Below, in pieces: positions 20,660-30,300 of a stretch of 64,000 nt of DNA. The notes beneath the pieces are model-generated. The model did not search any database, was not told where the DNA came from, and was given only the letters and a program-made list of their open reading frames with translations. The DNA is from Silene conica (Eukaryota > Streptophyta > Magnoliopsida > Caryophyllales > Caryophyllaceae): contig CM055311.2 in assembly GCA_029255685.2 (NCBI GenBank), positions 60,601,048 through 60,665,047 of the forward strand, given 5' to 3'. Position 1 is the first letter of the stretch; every line of letters starts with the position of its first letter. Both the position numbers and the translations under genes were made by a program.

Positions 20660-21085
20660 CCCGTACCGTCAGAGTGTCAGACCATCAGTACAAGTAACCT
20701 GGCCAGAGGGTTATTGTGAGGCAGCGCATGTTGTGGTTTTCAGACTGATCAAGCAATGTTGCATGCGTACTGTCAGACCATCAGTACATCAGACCATTAC
20801 TACAGGTAAGGTAACCTGACTAGAGGGTTTATGCAGTATGTTATAGCAATGTGCATGCCATTAGTACAAGTAACCAGGTACAAGTAAGATAACCACCACT
20901 ACATCAGAGGTAGAATAGACAGACAGAACAGATAGAGGACCATCAGTACAGGTAAGGTAACATGGCTAAAGGGTTTGCTATGTAGTATGTTCTAGCAATG
21001 TGCATGCCATTAGTACAGGTAACTAGGTACATGTAATGTAACCATCAGTACAACAAAGGCAGAACAGACAGACATATAGTATACT
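20660..21085. repeat. Degenerate tandem repeats (CATCAGTACAGGTAAGGTAAC-type)
   Basis: Recurrent blocks such as ATGTGCATGCCATTAGTACA (near 20849 and 20999, about 150 bp apart) and ACCATCAGTACA, in an irregular order. No frame is visible. Possibly an internal repeat of the CACTA element. Confidence 0.6.
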
Positions 21086-21403
21086 ATGTTGTTGTTTTCT
21101 TAGATAGTTGCTATGTTTTACTTAACTTGTACCAAAAAAAAAATTTGAACTTACGTATTAATTAAAGTTCTCAACTTTGAAGACACTGGATTTCCCGTTG
21201 AATCGAATCAATATACTTGATTACGTTCAACAATGTCAATTACAAGGAGCATACAGTGATCCCTGTAAATAATTTGTTCAGAATAATCAATAATCAAACT
21301 GTTGGCAGATATTTTAATATGAGCTAAGATTGATTTGAGTACTTACTTAGCAACATAGGAAGGAAAGTAAATTTTGTTTTCTTGTAAAAATATTGGTTGT
21401 TGC

Positions 21404-21565
21404 TTAATTTGATTCATGGCCTAATGGTGAAGTCAGTTCTGGACATAGGACTCGTAGGTTTTGATGTCTTGATCTGATTCATGGCCTAATAGTGAAGTCA
21501 GTTCTGAACATGGGAACTCATATGTTTTGATGTCTTGATCTGATTCATGGCCTAATAGTGAATGT
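21404..21565. repeat. Tandem repeat of about 67 bp, two and a half copies
   Basis: Units begin TGATTCATGGCCTAATAGTG and contain GAAGTCAGTTCTG and TTTTGATGTCTTGATC. The third copy is cut short. Confidence 0.75.
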
Positions 21566-21700
21566 GAAGAACATAAATGGAACCAAATAACTTACGAATG
21601 AAATTATTTTATAAATTGGAATGCTTAACGAATTGTTTGTAACAACTAAAGAACCAATAACGAACCTTAAACTATTATGAAAAGTGTAAGAAAATATTAT

Positions 21701-21705
21701 ATGAG
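21701..21705. repeat. Target-site duplication of Athila-B, left copy (ATGAG)
   Basis: ATGAG before the LTR at 21706 and again after the other LTR at 34439-34443. Confidence 0.93.
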
Positions 21706-22532
21706 TGATAAGGGTAAAGTCGTCACCCTAAATCAAAGTAATCCTTAGGATACTACTAACTAATAGCTAGCGGTAAGAAAGGTATCGAATCCACAGGGAG
21801 GCGGTAATAAACTGTTTGCTAAAGTAAATAAGTCTTAAAGTAACAATTGGGTTGTTTAGTTGTTTTTGTTTTCTAATGAACTAATTGCAAAATAAGCAAA
21901 TAAAGATGTAAACAAATATTAGGAAAGATCTAGGGATCAAGTTCACATAGGCAATTATCCGGGGGAATGGGGTTTAACTAATTTAATTGGGCAAAATTAT
22001 TATTTAAGATCATATGTCCGGTCGGTATTCATATAATCTTTAGATCTAAACCTAACATGCGGTCGCTATAATTAGGTCAGTCTATTCAATTGTTGTGGCC
22101 TATCTTAGTCTTAGTCTACGGTCGGATCTAAGACTAATTTGCGAGACTAATTAACTAATCCTGGCCAGTGATTAATTAATCAGGTTTAAAACAACAATAG
22201 AACAATAATAATAAGCAGTTTAACAATTAAACATTATTAAAGTTTGATTCCCCCTTCTAATCGCCTAGATCCCTTTTCACCCTAGACAAATAAATTAGCT
22301 ATGCATGGCTTGGGATCTAACTACAACAATATTGATTGAAAACATAATTAATAAAGCAATCAACTAAGAACAAGAATAATTGAAGAACAATAAAGTAAAG
22401 ATTGTGATAAAATACCGTAAATAGATGAACAAGATCTGAAGGCAATTGCTTAATAATCTAGAGAGCTACTAGTAATAATTAGGGTTTTAGAATAATAAAA
22501 AGCGTAATTAACAAAAGGTTATGAAGTCTCTA

Positions 22533-22538
22533 CTTATA
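22533..22538 (-). promoter_or_regulatory. Candidate TATA box in the Athila-B LTR
   Basis: TATAAG within TTATAAGTAGAG on the minus strand, about 100 bp downstream of the box triplet. Another AT-rich candidate (GATATATAGG) lies upstream near 22766. The choice is uncertain; the corresponding site in the other LTR is 34000-34005. Confidence 0.45.
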
Positions 22539-22636
22539 ACAAACTACTAAACAAAATATGGAAATACTTGCTAAAAACTATTTAAACGATTTATGGAAAC
22601 ACTTGCTAAAACTCATGAAAATCCGGACAGAAAAAG

Positions 22637-22692
22637 CACTCGACCGAGTGTCCAGTGCACTCGATCGAGTGTTGGTGGCACTCGATCGAGTG
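22637..22692 (-). repeat. Box triplet in Athila-B LTR (CACTCGATCGAGTG)
   Basis: Starts at 22637 (CACTCGACCGAGTG), 22658 and 22679 (both perfect 14-bp palindromes CACTCGATCGAGTG), exactly 21 bp apart. The copy in the other LTR is at 34104, 34125 and 34146. Confidence 0.95.
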
Positions 22693-22971
22693 CTCCACTT
22701 TGTCAGCACAATTCTTCGTTTCTCTACTTCTTTTTGGCAATCTCCCTTGATTTTTGCTTATCTTCCTATATATCTTTGCCTTGCCGACTCCGTGATACTC
22801 GTATGATCCTCCATTAATCACCGGAATGCATCCATCTACATTAGAAACAACAAAACGCGGGAGTATCGGCATTTATGACAAAAACGGCATATACGACATG
22901 GATTAGTGCACAAAACCGTAACAAAATTATATAAGGGAAGGCATAAAGATGTATATAATTATGACTCATCA

Positions 22972-22990
22972 AACTCCCCCAAACTAACTC
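22972..22990 (-). other. Polypurine tract of Athila-B
   Basis: Minus strand GTTAGTTTGGGGGAGTT runs directly into the TG of the 3' LTR. Confidence 0.8.
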
Positions 22991-24752
22991 TTTGGTTGTC
23001 CTCAAACAAAGCAAAGAACTTGAAGTGAAAGCAATCATACAAACGGTGATTTTAGACAACTCAGAGCTAATGTAAATGCACATACAAATCCCAAGTTATC
23101 CACATCCGTAACAAAGTAACGACCAAATGTACCAATAAAACAAATTCAAAGGTACGGGTAATAGAAAACGCAGCTCAAGTCACAAGGTTGATAAGACGGT
23201 GTAATATAGACAAAGACCAAACATCTTTTGACCTTGCAAGACAAATTTTAGTCGGATTCTCGCGGATTCACTCAAGCTCATAAATATATGTAAAGGTGAG
23301 TTATATGTGAAGATAGAAAGAAGTAAGAACACTCACTCAACTCAATGGAACATGCATGCAATCTAATGTGATAGAGATCTCCCCAACAATTATGCATGTA
23401 TAGATGGACAAAGTACATGTATCAAGACGGCAAGGAGGCTAGTGGGTAAGGGTAAAGAAATGGTTTGTGTCAAAGCACGTTCTGGATATGTGGAGCTAAG
23501 ATGGTAGTCGCAGCGCGAAACAAAACCAAAACCACTTTTTTAATGAAAGATAAACCAACCCAAGACTAGAGAAATTATCTTAACTTGAAAGAACATGAGA
23601 GTTTAAAACATTACTCTCCAAATATGCATTAGACTCTAGATAGTCTCCTTCAATCTCTTAACAAAATCCAATGAAGCATTCTCTCTTTCTTTTTTTTTTC
23701 TTTTTCATATCACAATTTTTTTTGAAGTTTTTCTTTTCTTTTTTTCTTTTTCTCTTTTTTTTTCTTTTTTTTTTTTTGTGCTTCATATTTTTTTTCTTTT
23801 CAACATAAGAGATTGACACAATTGCTCAAAAGATTTCACTACACCCACTTGGACATAATTAGTCCCTTCCCAACCATAGTAATGAAATATCATGATAAAC
23901 CAAGCAACTGCGACTGTCCCGAAAAGGTAGGCAAATTCTAGGATTGTGGCTTATAAATATTTAAACACAAAACATGCCACAAGGCTTCAAACGGGCTTTT
24001 CATAGGGAATTTGGTTTCAAAGGTAGAAAGGCAAATTTTGGCTATGTGAAACTTATTTGAAAGGTAAGGACCGCCTATCCTCATGTACTTGTCATACATT
24101 CACATAAAAGTATCAAGCAATCAATTTCACACTTATGCAGTTTGATATTACATATTCCACGAGGAGAAATCACACTCAAGCCTAATTGACAATGAGACCA
24201 GTTTATTAATGTTCCTGGCCTAGGAAGCTCTAAAGACCTCAGAATTTAAGTAGCTTACCAACCTAATTTGTCAAGTCTAATCAATATAAGGCATGTCAAT
24301 TACGGTCAAGACTTGATCATTGAGCTTTGTTTTCATAGGCTAACGGGTCAAAACAATGTATATGGATAAATATTTGGGATTCAAATGCAAAAACACTGCA
24401 AATTATCATCATTGTTATCTTAAATCACCAAGCTTGAAAGAAGAAAATAAGAAAATAAGACATGTTTTTGTTTTTTTTTTTTTGTAAGGCATACGAAAGT
24501 AGATAAAAGACTCCTCCCCCAAACTAATTATCACAGTGTCCTCAGTGTGATCCTAACAGCATAGAAGTCACAGCAAAAATCAACAACAACAGCCACAGCA
24601 ACCTAAGAGGACATACCTAAAAAAAAGGGAAAGGAGCATGCTAACTAAAAGATAAAATAAGTAAAGGGAAAACAAAGAAAGATAATACCAGCTATATGTA
24701 TAGGACTCCCCCAAACCAGCTGGAAAGTGGGGGAAGGAGTGACCAACCATCA
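22991..24752 (-). other. Athila-B 3' non-coding region
   Basis: No supportable frame. It holds a long T/C tract (about 23690-23800; A/G-rich on the element strand) and the segment matching the Athila-A 3' region around TTTCACATAGCCAAAATTTG (24028-24055). Other short similarities to Athila-A (a GAATCCGCGAGA-like spot near 23260) suggest a common, diverged 3' region. Confidence 0.65.
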
Positions 24753-26405
24753 CTAAGGATCATCTTCGTTATCACCCTCGGCATCACTGTATTGAAATTC
24801 ATCTATTTGGCGGAAAAGGGCCTCAAGCTCGGGATCCGGCTCTCCACCGCGGCCTCTAGTGTGATCACGCTGACGCCTACGGCCTCTACCACGTCCGGGG
24901 GCGACACCAGAAGAGGGAGCAACGAACTGACCACCATGGCTGGAGGGACCAGCCCCAAATGGGTCAGAAAAACCGCCAACAGGCATGTCGGGACGAATGG
25001 GTGCGTAGATAGGCCTCCCAAGACATCCGGGCTCGTGGCTGATCTCGGTGGTGAACTGCTCTCTGGTGATCCCATAGTTGTTGAAAACAGCGCTGTCATC
25101 TCCAACCTCGGTGTAATAGCTAGGAGTAGTACCCGTGTAGGCCAAACCAGCAGAAAGGTCCATCCTAGACATCTGCTCCCACATCCTCCTATGAACAAGG
25201 TCATTGTTCACACCTTGATGAATCCGCATCTCCCTCTCAACTGCATAATCAATAGTATAGGAGGGGTAGAAAGGCGGTTGCGGGGTGAAAGGAGGCATAC
25301 TGCCTACGGGTGGGTGGTAAGGTGGCTGGCGACGAGCATCAGGACGGGTGGCATTTGTAGTGGTTTCCCTAGGAAGGGGCATCAAAAGCTCATCCGGGAT
25401 AAGGTAGGTTGGAGGGTCGGGTCGCTCCTCAGAATAATCCGGCTCAAGGGCCTCAAGGGGAGGCAAGTTCTCCTCATCTGGAATTATCATGTAAAGGGCT
25501 GGTTTCACCAGCCAATAGAGGTCTTTGCCATTTAGAATTTGGAGCCATTTGACACCGTACCAGAAATACTGTTCATCAAGTAGGTCAGGGTCGAACTCAG
25601 TCATGGGTACATAGTTCTTGTGTCCATCAAAACCGCAAGTCCACCTGGCTAGGCGAGTAACAATGGCACCACAACCAAGGGTACCGGAAGCGAGGGCCAT
25701 CTTTGCCAAAGCGTGGCAAATAACCCCAGGCGGGCTGAACTTGAATACTGTCTCTCGGAATGGGTTAAGGTAGGAGGCAATTAACAGAACCTCCATCTTG
25801 TGAACTTTGCTCATGTCTGCGCGGCTATAGATTAAGTGGGACATGATTCTCATGAATAGCTTGATGACTATATGTTGGACATCGCTGAGAACGAGAGCAC
25901 TTGGGATAGGATTGGGAAAACCTGTAAACAATGGAAAGTACCTTGTAGCAGTTAGCTCTTTAGGCGGCATGGCAAGTAGATTGTAGTCGGAGTGCTTTTG
26001 TAATCCTAGATGCCGGGAGACGTCATCCATTGCTAGAGTCTTTTCCTGGTTCAACAATCGGAAGCTGATGGAGTGGAGTCCCGTATCATAGGAGAAAGAA
26101 CTGAAGAACTCCAGAGTGAGAGCTCGATAGGAAAGCTCACTAAGAGTTAGGAGCCCGAATAATCCAAGCTCTTGGAAGATCTCTTTCATTGGTTCTAAGA
26201 CTTTGAAGGTATCCAGGGTCTTCTTGCAAACGACCCGAGTGGGGATCATTTTCCGCTTAGCGAGCGCCACAAACCGCTCCCTTTGATGTTTATCCCGAAA
26301 TGTAATCCAAGGGAATTCCGGAAAGGGTTCACAACCTGGAATCACCGGTGTTGGGATGTTGCGCGTAGTCCTATCTCTCTTGTTACTCCTTGAAGAACTC
26401 GCCAT
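24753..26405 (-). CDS. Athila-B ORF downstream of pol (ATHILA ORF-1-like, env position)
   Basis: An intact 550-codon frame. The first about 330 residues form a folded-looking domain (FQELGLFGLLTL, SYRALTLEFFSSF, GCGAIVTRLARW) of the type found in Arabidopsis ATHILA ORF-1 proteins; this is my recognition without a search. The C-terminal third is Pro/Gly-rich and ends with a basic RGRGRRRQR patch followed by an acidic tail. I see no signal peptide, no clear membrane-spanning segment and no fusion-peptide-like stretch, so an envelope role is not supported. The basic patch could bind nucleic acid or direct nuclear import. It lies 918 bp after the pol stop codon and would need a spliced or internal transcript. 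Confidence 0.75.
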   Translation of the reverse strand: MASSSRSNKRDRTTRNIPTPVIPGCEPFPEFPWITFRDKHQRERFVALAKRKMIPTRVVCKKTLDTFKVLEPMKEIFQELGLFGLLTLSELSYRALTLEFFSSFSYDTGLHSISFRLLNQEKTLAMDDVSRHLGLQKHSDYNLLAMPPKELTATRYFPLFTGFPNPIPSALVLSDVQHIVIKLFMRIMSHLIYSRADMSKVHKMEVLLIASYLNPFRETVFKFSPPGVICHALAKMALASGTLGCGAIVTRLARWTCGFDGHKNYVPMTEFDPDLLDEQYFWYGVKWLQILNGKDLYWLVKPALYMIIPDEENLPPLEALEPDYSEERPDPPTYLIPDELLMPLPRETTTNATRPDARRQPPYHPPVGSMPPFTPQPPFYPSYTIDYAVEREMRIHQGVNNDLVHRRMWEQMSRMDLSAGLAYTGTTPSYYTEVGDDSAVFNNYGITREQFTTEISHEPGCLGRPIYAPIRPDMPVGGFSDPFGAGPSSHGGQFVAPSSGVAPGRGRGRRRQRDHTRGRGGEPDPELEALFRQIDEFQYSDAEGDNEDDP

Positions 26406-26870
26406 AGCCTGGAAGTAAAGTAGAAGACAAAAGAAATCAAAAAAAAAACTCTATTCCATACTTAGTGAATTCGAATTTCTATGGCTTAGGGGTCAAAAAT
26501 CCGTTTGTCTACACTAAACACAGTAAATAATGGCATAAAAAGCATGGGAATCGTGTGAGTAGACAACATAGGGAAGAATTCAAGCAATTAACACAAGATT
26601 TAAGCATAATTTGAGCAAAAGCGAATGAAACCCTAGAAATCTCGAAAATTACCTCAAAGATGAGCAAATTGGATGAATTAATGCAAAAGAGGAACAATGG
26701 AATGATGTAAGATGAAGCAATTGATGATAGCAACAAAAACTAAGTGATTTGAGTGAGTAATAATGGAAATTGAAGTAAAGGGAGGTCGAAAATTTGGGGT
26801 TAAAGGAAAGGGGTTTGTCGAAAATTTGGGGAAAATAGAAATTATTTGCCTTATGTTCGTTGAAAAGCAA

Positions 26871-26926
26871 GACTCGATCGAATAGGACCGGCACTCGATC
26901 GAGTGTTGGTGGCACTCGATCGAGTG
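26871..26926 (-). repeat. Box triplet between pol and the last ORF
   Basis: Starts at 26871 (degenerate GACTCGATCGAATA), 26892 and 26913 (perfect CACTCGATCGAGTG), at 21-bp steps, with the same TTGGTGG spacer as in the LTR. Confidence 0.93.
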
Positions 26927-26992
26927 CTCTAGAATTTCCGAAATTTTTTCTTCGCTTGCTACGGCTTTATAAAAAATATAATTACTCCAGAG

Positions 26993-27027
26993 CACTCGAT
27001 CGAGTGTTGATGGTACTCGATCGAGTG
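26993..27027 (-). repeat. Box pair between pol and the last ORF
   Basis: CACTCGATCGAGTG at 26993 and TACTCGATCGAGTG at 27014, 21 bp apart; 80 bp beyond the triplet. Confidence 0.93.
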
Positions 27028-27323
27028 TTCTAGGTCAAGCAATAAATTTACGAATTAAGAATCAAAACAGCTTAGCTATATTTCAACGAAAAGACCCTTG
27101 ATCGGGAACTCGAGATGAGACGGCGTCCATCATCAAAGCCGCTTTAGTATCATACTCCTTTCTCCTGAAAGTACTTCACACTATTCATTAAATTTTCTCA
27201 CGCACTTAGAAAAAACACATACTAGAGAAAAGTAGTTCTACGCTAAAAAATAATGACAAGAATCTGGGCTGCCTCCCAGTAGCGCTGGTTTATGCGGTCC
27301 CGCACGACCGTATTACCTCAAGA

Positions 27324-30300
27324 CTAAGAAGAATCTGAGGGGAAGAGGTTTAGGGCCTCTATCTTCCCAACATGGGCACCTTCATGATATAACTTTACGC
27401 GTTGCCCATTTACCTTAAATGTCTCACCGTTGTCGGATTTTAGAGTGACTGACCCAAATTTATTTACCTCGATAATGGTGAATGGTCCACTCCATCTTGA
27501 CTTGAGCTTACCTGGAAAGAGGTGCAAACGTGAGTTAAATAACAATACCTTGTCACCAACTCGAAGTTCCCTGTGCACAATATGCTTGTCATGCCACTTC
27601 TTGGTTCGCTCCTTGTACACTCGAGCACTATCGTAGGCATGCAGTCGAAATTCATCTAGCTCGTTCAATTGCATCAATCTTTTCTCGCCCGCCAGTGAGG
27701 GATCCATATTTAGGTCTTTGATGGCCCACATAGCCTTATATTCGAGTTCGACTGGGAGATGACAAGATTTGCCATAAACTAATCTGTAGGGCGATGAGCC
27801 AATTGGGGTTTTAAACGCAGTACGGTAGGCCCAAAGGGTGTCATCAAGCTTAAGGCTCCAATCCTTCCTATTTTTGCTAACGACCTTTTCCAAGATAGAC
27901 TTCAATTCTCGGTTAGAAATCTCTACTTGCCCACTTGTCTGAGGATGATATCCCAATCCTCTACGGTGTGTAACGCCATATTTTGATAACAAGGAGTTGA
28001 GATGACGTTCATTGAAATGCTTTCCTCCGTCACTTATGACGGCGCAAGGGACTCCAAATCGTGGAAAGATGATCTTTTGGAATAGTTTGACAACGGACTT
28101 GGCATCACATGTAGGGGTAGCAACGGCTTCTACCCACTTGGAAACATAGTCAACGGCCACCAAGATGTAGAGGTTCCCATGAGAAGAAGGGAAGGGTCCT
28201 TGGTAGTCAACACCCCAAACATCAAAGATTTCCACTTCCAAGATCCCGGTTTGAGGCATCTCATGTCTCTGCGAAATATTACCTGTTCTTTGACAAGCAT
28301 CACATGAACGCACAAAAGCAGTAGCATCTTTCAAAATAGTAGGCCAAAAGAATCCAGATTGCATTACTTTGGCAAAAGTCCGTGAGGGACCGTGATGACC
28401 ACCATAAGAAGAAGAGTGACAATGGGACAAGATAGCATGTACCTCATTATCTGGTATACATCGTCTGTAAATACCGTCAGGGCATTCGCGGAAGAGGTAG
28501 GGATCATCCCAGAAATATCTCCTTGCGTCATGTAGAAATCTCTTCTTTTGCTGATAAGACATGTCCGGAGGAAGTAGGCCTCCTACTATGAAATTAGCAT
28601 AGTCAGCAAACCAAGGAACACCTGTAGTAATAGCAAGAAGATGATCATCTGGGAATGAATCATCAATGGGGACTAAATCCCCTCCATGGAATCTCAGTCT
28701 GGATAGGTGATCGGCAACTACATTCTCAGCTCCGGATTTGTCCCTGATTTCTAGATCAAATTCTTGTAGCAGTAAGATCCAGCGAATGAGTCGTGGTTTG
28801 GCTTCCTGTTTAGCCAACAAATATTTTAAAGCAGCATGGTCAGTATAGACAATAACCTTAGATCCTACCAAATAAGAGCGAAATTTGTCTAAAGCATAGA
28901 CAACTGCAAGTAACTCCTTTTCGGTAGTAGCGTAATTAATCTGAGCATCATCTAAGGTCTTGCTAGCATAATAGATCCCATGTAGTGCTTTCTCCTTTCT
29001 CTGCCCAAGTACGGCTCCAACTGCGTAGTCGCTGGCATCGCACATGATCTCGAAAGGTAAGTTCCAATCTGGGGACCTAATAATTGGAGATGAGATAAGA
29101 GCTTGTTTAATCCTGTCAAAAGATTGAACACACTCGTCAGTGAAAATAAAAGGTGCATCTTTATGTAAGAGCTTAGTAAGTGGTTGAGCAATTTTGGAGA
29201 AATCCTTGATGAATCTGCGATAGAATCCTGCATGACCCAAAAAACTTCTCACACTTTTAACATTAACCGGGTACGGGAGTTTCTCAATGACTTCCACTTT
29301 AGCTTTGTCAACCTGAATGCCTTTTCCAGATACTAGATGACCAAGTACCACCCCTTCAGTTACCATGAAGTGGCATTTTTCCCAATTCAGGACAAGATTA
29401 GTTTCTTCACAACGCTGCAAGACTTTGGATAAATTTCTCAGGCAAATATCAAAGTTGGTACCATAAACACTGAAGTCATCCATGAAGACTTCCATAATAG
29501 ACTCAATATAATCAGAAAAGATGGCCATCATACAACGTTGAAAAGTAGCAGGGGCATTGCAAAGCCCAAAGGGCATCCTCCTATAAGCAAAGACACCATA
29601 AGGACAAGTAAAAGTTGTCTTTTCTTGGTCATCGGGATGTATGGGTATCTGAAAGAATCCTGAATAACCATCGAGGTAGCAAAAATACTCGTGACAAGCT
29701 AATCGCTCTAACATTTGGTCAATATAGGGGAGGGGAAAGTGATCTTTCTTGGTAGCAACATTTAGCTTCCTGTAGTCAATACACATCCTCCACCCTGTTA
29801 CAAGCCTGGTAGCGATTAATTCATTCTTAGCATTCGTCACAACCGTAGTCCCTCCCTTCTTAGGGACTACCTGAACTGGACTCACCCATCGAGAGTCGGA
29901 GATGGGGTAGATAATACCTGCATCTAAGAGTTTTTGAATTTCCTTTCGAACAACGTCCTGCATAGGAGGGTTGAGACGACGTTGACCTTGTGCGCTGGGT
30001 TTATGACCTTCCTCTAAGTGAATACGGTGCATGCAAAAGTCAGGACTAATACCTCGTAAATCATCAATGCTATATCCAATGGCTTTTTCATGTTTCCGTA
30101 AAATAACCAACAAAGCAGAAAGTTGGCTCGCATTAAGATTAGCATTGATAATTACAGGTTTTAACTCTTTATCATCAAGAAACACGTACTTAAGATGAGA
30201 GGGAAGGGGTTTAAGTTCAGGTTTCTTTACCTCGGTAACCTTAGGGGGGTTACCTAAGCTATAGACCGTTTGCTCTTTACGTTCCTCTCCCGTCAAAAGT

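Larger units (their letters stand above)
19434..21705 (-). mobile_element. CACTA (En/Spm) transposon end, truncated
   Basis: Starting near CGCTGCTATAAA, about 10 degenerate copies of ACATCGGATT / ATCTGATGTCCAT-type motifs cover 19450-19830, the pattern of CACTA subterminal repeats. Inward, on the minus strand, lies the C-terminus of a Ulp1-like protease, a frequent passenger of plant CACTA elements. The terminus differs from CACTA at two positions. The right end is not identified; Athila-B is inserted at 21706 and nothing CACTA-like was recognised beyond 34443. Confidence 0.6.
21706..22971 (-). repeat. Athila-B 3' LTR
   Basis: On the minus strand it starts TGATGAGTCATAATT and ends CTTACCCTTATCA. 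Same length as the partner LTR; differences by eye lie near 21788, 21896, 22492, 22633, 22815 and 22928. Confidence 0.95.
26406..27323 (-). other. Spacer between pol and the downstream ORF of Athila-B
   Basis: Non-coding. Contains two box clusters and, next to the pol stop, a GC-rich potential hairpin (CGGTC...GACCG near 27293-27310) beside CCTCCCAGTAGCGCTGG. A splice acceptor for the downstream ORF would be expected here but could not be pinpointed. Confidence 0.6.

Noticed and set aside
22637..22692. CRISPR-like or satellite interpretation of the 21-bp-spaced boxes
   Set aside because: Spacers are only 7-9 bp and largely identical, clusters have two to four units, and they lie inside plant retrotransposons.
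24696..25535. 279-codon plus-strand frame opposite the third ORF of Athila-B
   Set aside because: Antisense shadow of the 550-codon ORF; its composition follows from the GC-rich C-terminal part and no domain is visible.
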